Notes under the pieces: model-generated
Told to the model about the DNA's origin: nothing
Databases searched by the model: none
The model's input: only the letters and a program-made list of their open reading frames with translations
Part shown: positions 42,000 to 51,057 of the stretch, one piece after another
Layout: the number at the start of each line of letters is the position of its first letter
Numbering within the stretch: the stretch's first letter is position 1
Origin: Fredericiella sp963839515
GTDB lineage: Bacteria; Chloroflexota; Anaerolineae; Caldilineales; Caldilineaceae
NCBI GenBank assembly: GCA_963839515.1
Contig: CAWIVN010000015.1
Location: forward strand, 62,001-126,000
Direction: 5' to 3'
DNA length: 64,000 bases
Made by a program: the position numbers and the translations under genes

Positions 42000-43403
42000 A
42001 TGTCAGGGTCACCTATATCTGGGCTTTCGGTTCAACCAGGCCTGTCGCTGCTAAATCGATTTACTCTGCTAAGCGCTATCATCCTGTTCGTGGGTGCCTT
42101 GCTTATGGGCTGGTGGATCGACCGGCGCATCTATCAAGTCGTTACCGAAGATAGTGTCGAGTTGGCAGGTGTATTCGTGGATAGCACGGTGGCCCCACAT
42201 CTAGAGGAGTTGCCCGTCGTCAATGCGCTTACCGTCAGCCAGGCTGCGCATCTCAGGCAGCTGATCGCCAACAATGTTGACAGCGGCCGCTATGCGGCCG
42301 TAAACCTATGGGCGCCTACCGGCGAACTAGTCTACAGCACACAACCTGCGCAGATAGATCGGCCACAGTTTACAGATGGCTTGCGCTCGGCGTTGGGAGG
42401 TCACGTTTTCTCTTATGCGACAGACAACGTGCAGGGTGGGACCGGCCCGTTGCAACAGGGGGCATTCCTCGAATCCTACTTTCCCGTCCGGACTGGGGAC
42501 GGCAAAATAGTCGCGGTGCTCGATCTATATCAGAACCTCGCCGAGCTTGAGCATTCTACCTTGGAGGTTCGGCTGCAAACCTGGCTTGTCGTCGGCACGG
42601 CAACAGCGCTCATGTTTTTTCTGCTCTATGGTATTGTGCGTCAGGGGAGCGAAACCATCGAGTCCCAGCAGGCTGCACTGGCCCGTTCCCGCCGGCAGAT
42701 TCAGCAAGCAGCAGTACGGGCCGCTGACCTAAACGAGGCAGCAATGCGCCGGCTGGGCGCTGACTTACATGATGGCCCGGCTCAGGATTTGGGTATTGCG
42801 CTCATGCGCATCGAACCGCTGCGCGCAGCGGTAGCGTCACATGTTGCGTCGGGCGGTGCGCACTCTGCAGACCTCGAATCTGCGGCCTTTGACTTGCAAC
42901 TCATTCATACCGCGTTGCAGAGTTCGCTCCAGGAAATCCGTAACTTGGCCGGCGGGCTACGCTTGCCCGAGTTGTCGGATTTGGATCTGGCCCAGACGAT
43001 ACGTCGGGCTGCCTCTGACTACACGCGCAAGACAGGCAGATCTGTGAGCGTAGAGGGACCACAGCAACTGGCCGGCGATGTGGCGCTCAAATCGGCTGCC
43101 TACCGCTTGGTGCAGGAGGCGCTCAATAACGGGCACCAACACGGTGAACCCAGCCGGCAAAGCATCCAGTACCGGTCAGACGGGCACACACTACACCTTG
43201 AGATTGAAGACGACGGCAAAGGCTTTGACTTGTCCCGTGTTCAAGCGCGTGGGCCGCGGCGCCAACTCGGGTTAGCCGGTTTGCAGGAACGCGTCGAAAT
43301 TCTGGGCGGACAGTTTGAAGTTCAATCGGCCCTGGGTCAAGGCACTCACGTACGTGCCGCGTTGCCATTAGTGGCGGTGCCAATGAATAAGGAAATGGAA
43401 TGA
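42000..43403 (+). CDS. Membrane sensor histidine kinase, NarL-partner type (HisKA_3)
   Basis: 467 residues. Two membrane helices (about 20-40 and 193-212) bracket an extracytoplasmic domain of about 150 residues that looks like a Cache/PAS-like sensor (YAAVNLWAPTGELVYSTQPA). Then comes a coiled linker, HisKA_3 with H257 in RRLGADLHDGPAQDLG, and HATPase with VQEALNNGHQHG, EDDGKGFDL and GLAGLQERVEILGG. Its stop overlaps the next start as ATGA, so it phosphorylates the regulator encoded there. The stimulus is unknown. Confidence 0.93.
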   Translation: MSGSPISGLSVQPGLSLLNRFTLLSAIILFVGALLMGWWIDRRIYQVVTEDSVELAGVFVDSTVAPHLEELPVVNALTVSQAAHLRQLIANNVDSGRYAAVNLWAPTGELVYSTQPAQIDRPQFTDGLRSALGGHVFSYATDNVQGGTGPLQQGAFLESYFPVRTGDGKIVAVLDLYQNLAELEHSTLEVRLQTWLVVGTATALMFFLLYGIVRQGSETIESQQAALARSRRQIQQAAVRAADLNEAAMRRLGADLHDGPAQDLGIALMRIEPLRAAVASHVASGGAHSADLESAAFDLQLIHTALQSSLQEIRNLAGGLRLPELSDLDLAQTIRRAASDYTRKTGRSVSVEGPQQLAGDVALKSAAYRLVQEALNNGHQHGEPSRQSIQYRSDGHTLHLEIEDDGKGFDLSRVQARGPRRQLGLAGLQERVEILGGQFEVQSALGQGTHVRAALPLVAVPMNKEME

Positions 43404-44035
43404 CCGCGATTCGAGTTCTGCTGGTAGACGATCATCCGCTGTTCCGGCAAGGAGTTGCCTTTACGCTAAACCGTGAACCGGACATCGACGTGGTGGGCGA
43501 GGCCGCCAGCGGCAAGCAGGCGCTTGCGCTCGCCCGTTCGCTCGTGCCGGATGTCATACTGCTCGACATCACCATGCCCGAAGGCGACGGGCTGGTCACT
43601 GCCGCCCAAGTAGGCCAGGAACTGCCAACGGTGCGCGTGATCATGTTGACTGCCTCGGAAGAGGGCGACGACTTGGTGATGGCGATGAAGGTAGGTGCGC
43701 GCGGGTACGTTGTCAAGGGGGCAGGTGCCGCCGAAGTAGTGGCTGCCGTACATGCCGTCGCTGCCGGCGATGCCTACATCACACCCAAAATGGCCGGCAG
43801 CCTGCTGCTTGAGATGACGCAGAAGCGGGCGGACAACCCCATGGACGATCTCACGGAGCGCGAACGCGAGGTCTTGGATCTGCTGGCCAAGGGCATGACA
43901 AACCGCGAGATAGGGCAGCAGCTGTCACTGGCTGAAAAGACAGTTAAACACTATGTGACTTCTGTACTGCAGAAGCTGCATGTGCGCAGCCGTGTTGAGG
44001 CCGCTCTGTTTGCGCAACGGCAGGGGCTGCTCTGA
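43400..44035 (+). CDS. NarL/FixJ-family response regulator
   Basis: 211 residues. Receiver domain with D10, D11 and phosphoacceptor D56 (VILLDITMPEGDG), T/S and K (MLTAS, YVVKGAGA). LuxR-type helix-turn-helix at about 145-205 (LTEREREVLDLLAKGMTNREI and EKTVKHYVTSVLQKL). Translationally coupled (ATGA) to the sensor kinase. It binds DNA as a dimer when phosphorylated; targets are unknown, though the DoxX gene 245 bp downstream is a candidate. Confidence 0.95.
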   Translation: MTAIRVLLVDDHPLFRQGVAFTLNREPDIDVVGEAASGKQALALARSLVPDVILLDITMPEGDGLVTAAQVGQELPTVRVIMLTASEEGDDLVMAMKVGARGYVVKGAGAAEVVAAVHAVAAGDAYITPKMAGSLLLEMTQKRADNPMDDLTEREREVLDLLAKGMTNREIGQQLSLAEKTVKHYVTSVLQKLHVRSRVEAALFAQRQGLL

Positions 44036-44095
44036 TGCGGCACTGGCGCGCGTTGGGTGCGATTTGTCCGCCGAGGTAGTCTGTCGCGCCGGCAC

Positions 44096-44115
44096 GATCA
44101 GACCTTAGTCTGATC
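44096..44115. promoter_or_regulatory. 8-bp inverted repeat GATCAGAC-CTTA-GTCTGATC
   Basis: Perfect arms with a 4-nt centre, 60 bp after the response-regulator stop and 180 bp before doxX. There is no T-run. It may be an operator or part of the 3' end of the regulator mRNA. Confidence 0.4.
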
Positions 44116-44148
44116 AAAGAAGCGACCTAGGTACCGCCAGATTTGCGC

Positions 44149-44178
44149 CGCTCGCCCCTACCGGGGATGGGCGGTTTT
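44149..44178 (+). terminator. Rho-independent terminator of the kinase-regulator operon
   Basis: A GC-rich stem CCGCTCGCCCC / GGGGATGGGCGG, with two wobble pairs and one mismatch around a short loop, is followed by TTTTGT. It sits about 115 bp after the regulator stop. Confidence 0.55.
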
Positions 44179-44280
44179 GTCTATGATAGTGTCATACAGA
44201 AATGGTTGAAGAAAGTGAAGTACAGCCATCAAGTGACACAGACGAGCGAACTGTTACATAGACTGAGAAGGATATTCAAA

Positions 44281-44919
44281 ATGTTGAAGAGCATTAGAAC
44301 AACCAAGGGTCGCACGATTCAGGATCCGCCGATCGCACAATTCCTGTTTTCGGATGTGCGTATGAGCTGGGTGTGGCTGGTATTGCGTGTGTGGCTTGGT
44401 TACCAGTGGCTGCATGCAGGCTTGGAAAAGGTCGTCAACCCGGCCTGGATCGAAACCGGTGTAGCACTCAAAGGTTTCTGGACCAACGCTGTCGCGATTC
44501 CGGCTGAGGGTCGCCCGGCCATCGCGTTTGACTGGTACCGCAGTTTTCTGACGTTCTTGCTGAACACCGAGTCTTACACCTGGTTCGCCAGGTTGATCGT
44601 GGCAGGCGAAATTCTGATCGGCACCGCCTTGATTATCGGCGCTTTCGTCGGCATCGCCGCCTTCTTCGGTGCCGCCATGAACTGGAACTTTATCATGGCC
44701 GGCTCGGCGAGCACCAACGGCCTGATGCTGCTCATCGCCATCGTGCTGGTCCTGGCCTGGAAGACCGCCGGGTACATCGGCGCCGACTATGTGCTGCTGC
44801 GCTGGCTGGGCGTGCCCTGGGGCGATGAAAAAGACAACCAAGCACCAGTCCGCGAACGTCAAGTTGGCCCCGGCGCTGGAGTAAGCATCACCGAACTGCA
44901 CCAGACTGTACATGCATAA
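44281..44919 (+). CDS. DoxX-family membrane protein
   Basis: 212 residues from ATG 44281, preceded by AAGGA at 8-nt spacing; the longer frame from 44143 crosses the terminator and is not used. Four membrane helices typical of DoxX/DoxD: WVWLVLRVWLGYQWLHAGLEK (about 24-44, with the family's G-x2-W-x2-G-x-E-K), ARLIVAGEILIGTALIIGAF, AAFFGAAMNWNFIMAG and LMLLIAIVLVLAWK. Related proteins are the quinone-linked subunit of thiosulfate:quinone oxidoreductase or act in oxidative-stress complexes. No partner gene is present, so a thiosulfate role is unproven. Confidence 0.85.
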   Translation: MLKSIRTTKGRTIQDPPIAQFLFSDVRMSWVWLVLRVWLGYQWLHAGLEKVVNPAWIETGVALKGFWTNAVAIPAEGRPAIAFDWYRSFLTFLLNTESYTWFARLIVAGEILIGTALIIGAFVGIAAFFGAAMNWNFIMAGSASTNGLMLLIAIVLVLAWKTAGYIGADYVLLRWLGVPWGDEKDNQAPVRERQVGPGAGVSITELHQTVHA

Positions 44920-44972
44920 ATGAATCAGCAGTAGAACACAGTGGTCGTCCAGAGATCTGGGCGGCCACTGTG

Positions 44973-45341
44973 CTATTTTGTAACCTGTGCCAGCCGCGCA
45001 AAGGCTTCCTCGCGAGTCGGCACGAAAAAGATTTGCGAGCCCATGTTGCACTCGTAGATGAAATCGGCCAATGCCTTGCTGCTGTACTTCTGAAAGTCGC
45101 CTACGATGGCCACTGCAACGTGATAGGTGACAAGCTTCTGCAGGATATCGCCGGCCAATCCAGAGCGTAGTTGAAAAAACTCGGGCGCCAGGTCCGCTTC
45201 ATGGAGAATGACGGCGCGCACATGCTCCGGATAGAAGCTGCCGAGCAGATCGAGTACATCCTGCGTGCGCTGCAACGGTTCCTCAATCGCCACCAATTCG
45301 CCGATTAGAACACCGTTGTACGACTGCATCTCCGCTTGCAT
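44973..45341 (-). CDS. DUF4180 protein
   Basis: 122-residue soluble alpha/beta protein resembling DUF4180: DLLGSFYPEHVRAVILHEADLAPEFFQLRSG, where the surrounding text is the family core, and YHVAVAIVGDFQKYSSKALADFIYECNMG. The short C-terminal FFVPTREEAFARL completes a STAS-like fold. The function of the family is unknown. It ends convergent with doxX and lies downstream of the helicase on the other side of a 55-bp gap; it starts independently. Confidence 0.78.
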   Translation of the reverse strand: MQAEMQSYNGVLIGELVAIEEPLQRTQDVLDLLGSFYPEHVRAVILHEADLAPEFFQLRSGLAGDILQKLVTYHVAVAIVGDFQKYSSKALADFIYECNMGSQIFFVPTREEAFARLAQVTK

Positions 45342-45396
45342 GGTTCACTGCACCTTCGCTATACCTGCCAAAGTTCGCATCGATGGATATTATATG

Positions 45397-48300
45397 CTAT
45401 TGCCGTCCACGTTCCCACGTCATTGCCGTGTAATCACGATAGAAGCCAACTGCCTCGAGCAGCGACTGCCCCACGCTGCCCAGCACAGGCTGTCCATTCC
45501 ATGTCGCGACGCTAAGCCGCAGCTCAAAACTGCCGGCATGCGCCACCCATGCTTTCAAAGCGCGGCGGATTTGTCCATCATTCGCCTCCGCTGCCGTCTT
45601 GAGGTCGGCGCCACTGTCGCCAATCAGTAGCACGGGCTCACCTGCTTGCATTGCCAGCCAGGTAGATGGAATACGCGTAAAGGCAAACGGCTCGCCTGCT
45701 GCCGTACACAGCTCTCCAGCCGGCCCATAAAGATTGGCTGGGTCACAAGCGTTGAGCAAAACTACCGGCTCCTCGTCGTCTTTCACCTTGGTCGCTCCCG
45801 CACGTAGCTGCTCCACCACTTGGGGCAGCGCGAACTGTACGCCTGGTAAGCCGCGTATGAAGTAACCGCGCCGCACTTCGCCGCGCATCTCCAGCCGCTG
45901 TAATTCAGGATAGATGATGCCCCAATCCCACACGCCGATCTCACCGTCCAAGCTTTCATGCGTCACTACGCCGTACCTGGCCAGCAGTTGGCGAGCCTGG
46001 CGTGCCGCTACTTCCGTCGGCGGCAGTGGTTTGCCCATGACGCCAAAACGGTGCACCAATCCCCAGCGCCCTTCTTGCGTGGTCGCCCGCACCGGCTCCA
46101 TCCGCTCCGCCACGCGCCGCTTGGCCGCTGCCAGTTCGCCGCGCCCTGGGCGAGCGATGGAACCGCCAAATGTTGGACGCAGTGTCGGGGTACTTCCTGT
46201 GGCGCCGCGCTGCGCCCGCTGCTGCGCCAGCCGCTCGGCCAATTCAGCCTCAAGCGAGCTGAGGGGTTTGCGTTCGTGGCCACCCGACGGCGAGCCAAAC
46301 TGCAGCAGTTCACGTAGCGGCGCAAGGCTGTCGCTGGTGACGATCCCCCCCGCCGCCAACTCCCAAAGCGCGACCGCAGCCTCTTGCTCTGTCAGGTCGA
46401 GTGCTGCACGCAGGTCCGCCGGAAAGACGGCGCCTTCGCCGCGCAAAAAGGCCTGCACCGCCTGTGCATGTTCGCTCAATGCCGACAGGTCCTCGGGCGG
46501 CGCCTCCAAATAGGCGCTGCCCTCGCCGCGGAACAGATAGCGAATACGCAGCCGCCTTGGATCTACGCCGCCTGAGCCGACCCACACGAGTTCGCCGCTT
46601 TGGCAAAGCTCGGCCAGCGCGCTGGGGTGATAGGCTTCCAGTCGCAGCGGCAGTACATCGCGTTCCCACGCACGACCCACGACGGGTGCAGCGCGCAGCT
46701 GCTGCAGCACACGACGCAGCCCGGCCTCGCCCGCAAGTCGCTGCGACGGATGAAGATGCTGCCATTGAGCCAGAAAATCCGCATAGGCAGCCAGTGACAC
46801 TGGCTGCACTTCGTTGCGCAGGATCGTCAGCGTGCGCCGGTGCATTTGTTCCAACACCCGCCGGTCGACAAACTCTGCCTTGTCTCCGTCTGCGCTTACG
46901 CCGGGTGTAAAGCGCCCCTGCGCTAGCTGACGGTTCGCGACTAACTCCGCCAGCTCCTTGGCAAGCCAGTCGCTCGGGAAGGCATAGCGCGCGCAAATTG
47001 ATGCGGCCGTGAGCGGACCTGACTGCGACAAGTAGCGGTGGAGGACACGACGGCGCGCTTCATCGGCAGAAAGGTCCCAAGGTTCGTAGTGTTGGGTTGC
47101 GCGGGTGTGCGCCAATTCAAATGCGGCGATGTATTCTGGGGCTAGTTCGGCCGCAACCCAGCGTGAGCTAACCTCGCGCTCCGTAGGAATGGGAAGCGCG
47201 ACAATCCGTCCGTCACCTGCCAACCGGCCGAGCCAGCCTGCGGGGTCGACGGTACAGCGCTCGGCCACCTCAACTGAAGAGAGGTCACCCACCGTCTGAA
47301 ACAGGTATGCCAGTTCTTCGATGGTGCGCACCTGGACAGCAGGCGCCGTGTGCTGCAATCTGCTGCGCACCTCCACCACGGCTTCGGAGCGTAACAAGTC
47401 GGACAGGTCCACGTCTTGCAGCAATTCCTGCAGCAGATCGCGGTTGGCCGCCAGCGTCTGTAACTGCCGCTCGGCCTTGGGTGCATCCCACTCGTACATA
47501 TAGATGGAAATCAGGTCCCACAGCAGGCTCTGCGCCACCGGCGATGGCGTCAGCGACTCGATCGCGACCACCTCGATCTCGCCACGCTGAATTGCTCCCA
47601 GCACGACTTCCAGGTGCGGGAGGTCCATAACTTCTTGCAGGCAATCGCGATAGGTTTCGGCAACGATCGGGAAGTCCTCAAAGCGCCGCACGACTTGCAG
47701 CAGGTCCTTGGCGCGCAGCCGCTGCAGCCAAAACGGCGTGCGCTTGCCGCGTCCTAACCCTGGCAGCAGCAGTGCACGTGCGGCATTCTGGCGGAACTGC
47801 GCGCCAAACACGGCCGAATTAGGCAGCTCGCCCAAGATGCGCTCGCGTGCCTCGGCGGGCGTCATGCCGGTCACCAGGTCGAGTGGGAAATCGGCGTCGG
47901 CGGCCGGGAAGCGGAAGAGGATGCCGTCGTCGTTACTCTGCATCTCTACCTCGACGCCCGTGCGCTCGCGCAACGCGCTGGCCAGGGCGATCGCCCACAG
48001 CCCGTTGACACGCCCGCCAAAGGGTGACTGGATCACCATGCGTGGGTCGCCGACGGCATCGTCGAACACCTCGACCAGCACTGACCGGTCGGAGGAGATA
48101 GCCCCGGCGTGATCGATCTGGCCGGCGACATAGTCCACCACGATCCAGGCGGAGTTGTCGTCCAGCGCATATTCCTGGCGCAGCCACGCCAGCAACTCCT
48201 GCACCGGCGGGGTATCGCGTTGTGCCGCTACGGCACGTAGCTCTTCCAGCCCCAAGGCGGTAGCAGCGGCCTGCAGCCGTTCCGCCACGGCACGCCGGAA

Positions 48301-50229
48301 GCTGCCCACTCGCTCTCCAAGCTCGTATGGCCGCCAAGGGAAGTCGCCGCGCCAGAAGGGCATGCGGGGCACCGCACCTGCGGCCTCGCCCACGATGACC
48401 TTGTCGTCGGTCACTTCAAGCACGCGCCAGACCTGCGAGCCGAGCGTGAACGTGTCGCCCGCACGCGTCTCGTAGACAAACTCCTCGTCCAGTTCACCCA
48501 ACTTGGTTTTGCCGTCACTCAGGTAGGCACCAAACGCGCCGCGATCGGGAATGGTGCCGCCGCTGGTCATGGCCATCAGGCGCGAGCCGGGCAGCGCCGC
48601 CAGCTGCTGGTTGACCTTGTCCCAGACGATGCGCGCCCGCAGCTCGCCGTGCGCCAGGCTGGGATAGCGCCCTGACAGCATGTCGAGCACCGCAGTATAG
48701 GCGCGCAAACCCAGGTCTCCGTAGGGATAGGCCTGGCGTATGAGGCGATAGAGGTCATCCACCCGCCAGTCTTCCACCGACACCATGGCCACGATCTGCT
48801 GCGCCAGCACGTCGAGCGGGTTGCGCGGGGTGTGCGTCGGTTCTACCTCGCCGCGCAGCATGCCGCCGGCCACGGCCGCGGCTTCCATTACATCTTCACG
48901 GTGGGTGGGAAAGAAGCGCCCCTTGGAAGTCTGCCCCACCAGGTGACCGGCGCGGCCCACACGCTGCAAGCCCTGCGCCACGGCCTTGGGCGCCTGCAGC
49001 TGCACCACCAGGTCCACGGCGCCAATGTCGATGCCCAACTCCAAAGACGAAGTGCCGATGATCGCCGGCAGCCGGCCTGCCTTGAGGTCGTTCTCCAGGG
49101 CCAGGCGGACTTCCTTGCTCATACTGCCGTGGTGGGCGCGAATGGGGTCAGCATGCTGACCCGTACCAGCCCCAAACATGCCGAGTCCCTTGGCGATGCC
49201 ATCCTCGAGCAGGCTGGCAGCCGGATTAAAGGCGGTCGAACCGCCGGCCGCACGCACTTCGTTGAGCCAGTCGGCGGCGCGCTCTGCTAGACGCCGGTTG
49301 TTGACAAAGATCAAGGTCGAGCGGTGCTGCTCGATCAGCTCGTTGACGCGGGCAATAACGGACGGCCACACCGACCCGCCGGCCAGGTTGCGGAAATCCT
49401 CCACCACGGTCTCGACCAGCACGTCCAACTGCTTGCGGTAGGCCGCATCTACAACAGTAACCGGCCGTGGAACCAGCGTACTCGCGTCGCCTGCGCCCTG
49501 CCATGTGCTGCCGCCAAGGTAGCGCGCCACCTCTTCCAGCGGGCGAATCGTGGCCGAGAGGCCAATGCGCTGGATCGGCTGCTCGGCAATGTGTTGCAGA
49601 CGTTCGAGGCTGAGAGCAAGATGCACGCCGCGCTTCGAGCCGGCCAAAGTATGGATCTCATCCACAATCAGCGTGCGCACGGTGCGAAAAAGCTCGCGGG
49701 CCTTGGGGCTGGTGAGCAGGATATAGAGCGATTCCGGCGTCGTGATCAGTATGTGGGGGGCTTTGCGCAGCATTGCCTGCCGCTCGCGGCTGGGTGTATC
49801 GCCCGAGCGCACGGCCACCGTGATCTCGGGCAGTTCCTGGCCCGTCGCCTCAGCCATATGGCGAATGCCCAGCAGCGGCGCCCGCAGGTTACGTTCAATG
49901 TCGTTGTTCAGTGCCTTGAGGGGCGATAGATAGATCAGGTGAATACCCTGGGGGCGTGGCGCAGCACTTCGCCGCAGGCGCCGCTTGGGCTTTTCTTCCG
50001 CAGGCGGCGCGGGGGCAGGCAATGCTCGGAAGATCTGGTCGATGCCCCACAGGAAGGCTGTCAGCGTCTTGCCCGACCCAGTGGGGGCCATAATCAGGGT
50101 GTTTTCGCCGCGCTGGATCGCCGGCCACCCCGTCGCTTGCGGCGGAGTCGGCTGGCCCATTGTCTGTTCAAACCAGGCACGGACCGGCGGCAGAAAGGCA
50201 TCCAGCGCGTTGGCGGTAGAGGAAGACAT
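45397..50229 (-). CDS. lhr: Lhr-family large ATP-dependent helicase
   Basis: About 1610 residues from ATG 50229, which has GGAGG at 5-nt spacing; the ATG at 50250 lies before this SD. The Lhr core comes first: Walker A MAPTGSGKT (47-55), motif II DEIH in VDEIHTLAGSKRGVHLALSL, motif III GLSATIRP, motif IV FVNNRRLAER, motif V SSLELGIDIG and motif VI QRVGRAGH. The Lhr winged-helix and beta-barrel domains follow (to about 850), and the long C-terminal extension continues to the end, as in full-length bacterial Lhr of about 1500 residues. It is a 3'-5' translocase for nucleic-acid repair, with uracil-DNA glycosylase activity reported for the C-terminal region of the E. coli enzyme. Confidence 0.95.
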   Translation of the reverse strand: MSSSTANALDAFLPPVRAWFEQTMGQPTPPQATGWPAIQRGENTLIMAPTGSGKTLTAFLWGIDQIFRALPAPAPPAEEKPKRRLRRSAAPRPQGIHLIYLSPLKALNNDIERNLRAPLLGIRHMAEATGQELPEITVAVRSGDTPSRERQAMLRKAPHILITTPESLYILLTSPKARELFRTVRTLIVDEIHTLAGSKRGVHLALSLERLQHIAEQPIQRIGLSATIRPLEEVARYLGGSTWQGAGDASTLVPRPVTVVDAAYRKQLDVLVETVVEDFRNLAGGSVWPSVIARVNELIEQHRSTLIFVNNRRLAERAADWLNEVRAAGGSTAFNPAASLLEDGIAKGLGMFGAGTGQHADPIRAHHGSMSKEVRLALENDLKAGRLPAIIGTSSLELGIDIGAVDLVVQLQAPKAVAQGLQRVGRAGHLVGQTSKGRFFPTHREDVMEAAAVAGGMLRGEVEPTHTPRNPLDVLAQQIVAMVSVEDWRVDDLYRLIRQAYPYGDLGLRAYTAVLDMLSGRYPSLAHGELRARIVWDKVNQQLAALPGSRLMAMTSGGTIPDRGAFGAYLSDGKTKLGELDEEFVYETRAGDTFTLGSQVWRVLEVTDDKVIVGEAAGAVPRMPFWRGDFPWRPYELGERVGSFRRAVAERLQAAATALGLEELRAVAAQRDTPPVQELLAWLRQEYALDDNSAWIVVDYVAGQIDHAGAISSDRSVLVEVFDDAVGDPRMVIQSPFGGRVNGLWAIALASALRERTGVEVEMQSNDDGILFRFPAADADFPLDLVTGMTPAEARERILGELPNSAVFGAQFRQNAARALLLPGLGRGKRTPFWLQRLRAKDLLQVVRRFEDFPIVAETYRDCLQEVMDLPHLEVVLGAIQRGEIEVVAIESLTPSPVAQSLLWDLISIYMYEWDAPKAERQLQTLAANRDLLQELLQDVDLSDLLRSEAVVEVRSRLQHTAPAVQVRTIEELAYLFQTVGDLSSVEVAERCTVDPAGWLGRLAGDGRIVALPIPTEREVSSRWVAAELAPEYIAAFELAHTRATQHYEPWDLSADEARRRVLHRYLSQSGPLTAASICARYAFPSDWLAKELAELVANRQLAQGRFTPGVSADGDKAEFVDRRVLEQMHRRTLTILRNEVQPVSLAAYADFLAQWQHLHPSQRLAGEAGLRRVLQQLRAAPVVGRAWERDVLPLRLEAYHPSALAELCQSGELVWVGSGGVDPRRLRIRYLFRGEGSAYLEAPPEDLSALSEHAQAVQAFLRGEGAVFPADLRAALDLTEQEAAVALWELAAGGIVTSDSLAPLRELLQFGSPSGGHERKPLSSLEAELAERLAQQRAQRGATGSTPTLRPTFGGSIARPGRGELAAAKRRVAERMEPVRATTQEGRWGLVHRFGVMGKPLPPTEVAARQARQLLARYGVVTHESLDGEIGVWDWGIIYPELQRLEMRGEVRRGYFIRGLPGVQFALPQVVEQLRAGATKVKDDEEPVVLLNACDPANLYGPAGELCTAAGEPFAFTRIPSTWLAMQAGEPVLLIGDSGADLKTAAEANDGQIRRALKAWVAHAGSFELRLSVATWNGQPVLGSVGQSLLEAVGFYRDYTAMTWERGRQ

Positions 50230-50303
50230 ACGAGCCTCCAATACGAACATTTGTGCGTATGGAGCGTATTATACCTCAGGTGCCCCTACAAAGCACATGC
50301 AAC

Positions 50304-50336
50304 ATGTCCCGGGGACCTCGCAGATCCCCGGGACAT
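50304..50336. repeat. Palindromic GTCCC-core repeat, copy 2
   Basis: Perfect 12-bp arms ATGTCCCGGGGA and TCCCCGGGACAT with a 9-nt loop. Located between the hicB stop and the lhr start. Confidence 0.8.
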
Positions 50337-50422
50337 TACCGCTACCGTGCCTGGCGCTGCCCCCTTCAATTCCCTGCACCCCGATCCTTGTGGGCAGCGC
50401 CTCGCACGAATTCTTCCCTCAT

Positions 50423-50764
50423 TTATACCTGGGTTGTGGCAACCGCCTGCGCCAGCACCTCTTGCGCCCAGGCATTGAGACTCTTGCCCTGCGCCTCGGC
50501 CAGCATGGCCGCGCGGGCGTGCAGCACTGGATCTACGCGTAGCAGTAGCTTGCCGGAATAAGGCTTCTGCGGGGCGCGACCCAACCTGGCGCACGTTTCC
50601 AGGTAATCGTCCACGGCCTCTTCAAACGCAGCACGCAGTTCGGCCACCGATTCGCCGTGGAACCCCACCACGTCCCGGATCCCGGCAATATGGCCGACAA
50701 AGCAGCCATCTTCATCACTATAGACAATGCGTGCCGCGTACCCGTGGTAAGTCATCGTGTTCAT
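50423..50764 (-). CDS. hicB: HicB-type antitoxin
   Basis: 113 residues. The HicB partial RNase-H-like fold is at the N-terminus (YHGYAARIVYSDEDGCFVGH, then GFHGESVAELRAAFEEAVDD). A ribbon-helix-helix-like C-terminus (GKLLLRVDPVLHARAAMLA, SLNAWAQEVLAQAV) binds DNA. Its ATG overlaps the hicA stop as ATGA. It neutralises HicA and should repress the operon at the palindrome before hicA. Confidence 0.92.
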   Translation of the reverse strand: MNTMTYHGYAARIVYSDEDGCFVGHIAGIRDVVGFHGESVAELRAAFEEAVDDYLETCARLGRAPQKPYSGKLLLRVDPVLHARAAMLAEAQGKSLNAWAQEVLAQAVATTQV

Positions 50765-51015
50765 GGCTTGACTCCTGCTTGCGCCAAGAATTCCCTCGCA
50801 TCACGCACTTGGTAGGGCTTCGCTTCCTTATCTGGGTGCGGCCTGTGAAAAGTCGCTACAATCCCATTTAGCTCAAAGCGCACACGGGAACCTCTGCCTT
50901 CTATCACCTCTGCGCCCAACGCTATGAGCAGAGTCTCGATTCGCCGCCACTCCAGGTTTGCCGGAACAGGAACTCGATAGATTGCCTCCAATGTTTTCCG
51001 ATGTGCGGCATTCAT
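50761..51015 (-). CDS. hicA: HicA-type mRNA interferase toxin
   Basis: 84 residues of double-stranded-RNA-binding-like fold: RRIETLLIALGAEVIEGRGSR, FHRPHPDKEAKPYQV and DAREFLAQAG. The His that usually sits in the GSH turn is an Arg here (GSR); His residues in FHRPHP may take its place, as in other members with the HRPHP motif. It would cleave mRNA and stop growth unless bound by HicB. The toxin gene comes first, as is usual for hicAB. Confidence 0.88.
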   Translation of the reverse strand: MNAAHRKTLEAIYRVPVPANLEWRRIETLLIALGAEVIEGRGSRVRFELNGIVATFHRPHPDKEAKPYQVRDAREFLAQAGVKP

Positions 51016-51021
51016 GTAGCT

Positions 51022-51050
51022 ATGATATCACATTGTGATAGCAACTGCAA
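51022..51050 (-). promoter_or_regulatory. hicAB promoter with operator inside the spacer; leaderless start
   Basis: On the minus strand -35 TTGCAG (51050-51045) and -10 TATCAT (51027-51022) are exactly 17 bp apart. The perfect palindrome TATCACA-T-TGTGATA (51026-51040) fills the spacer. The transcription start would fall at or within 1-2 nt of the hicA ATG (51015), and no SD is present, so the transcript is probably leaderless. HicB binding at the palindrome would shut the promoter. Confidence 0.65.
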
Positions 51051-51057
51051 TCCTCGC

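Noticed and set aside
44143..44280. N-terminal extension of the DoxX gene
   Set aside because: It would cross the likely terminator of the previous operon, and ATG 44281 has a good SD and starts the family-like sequence.
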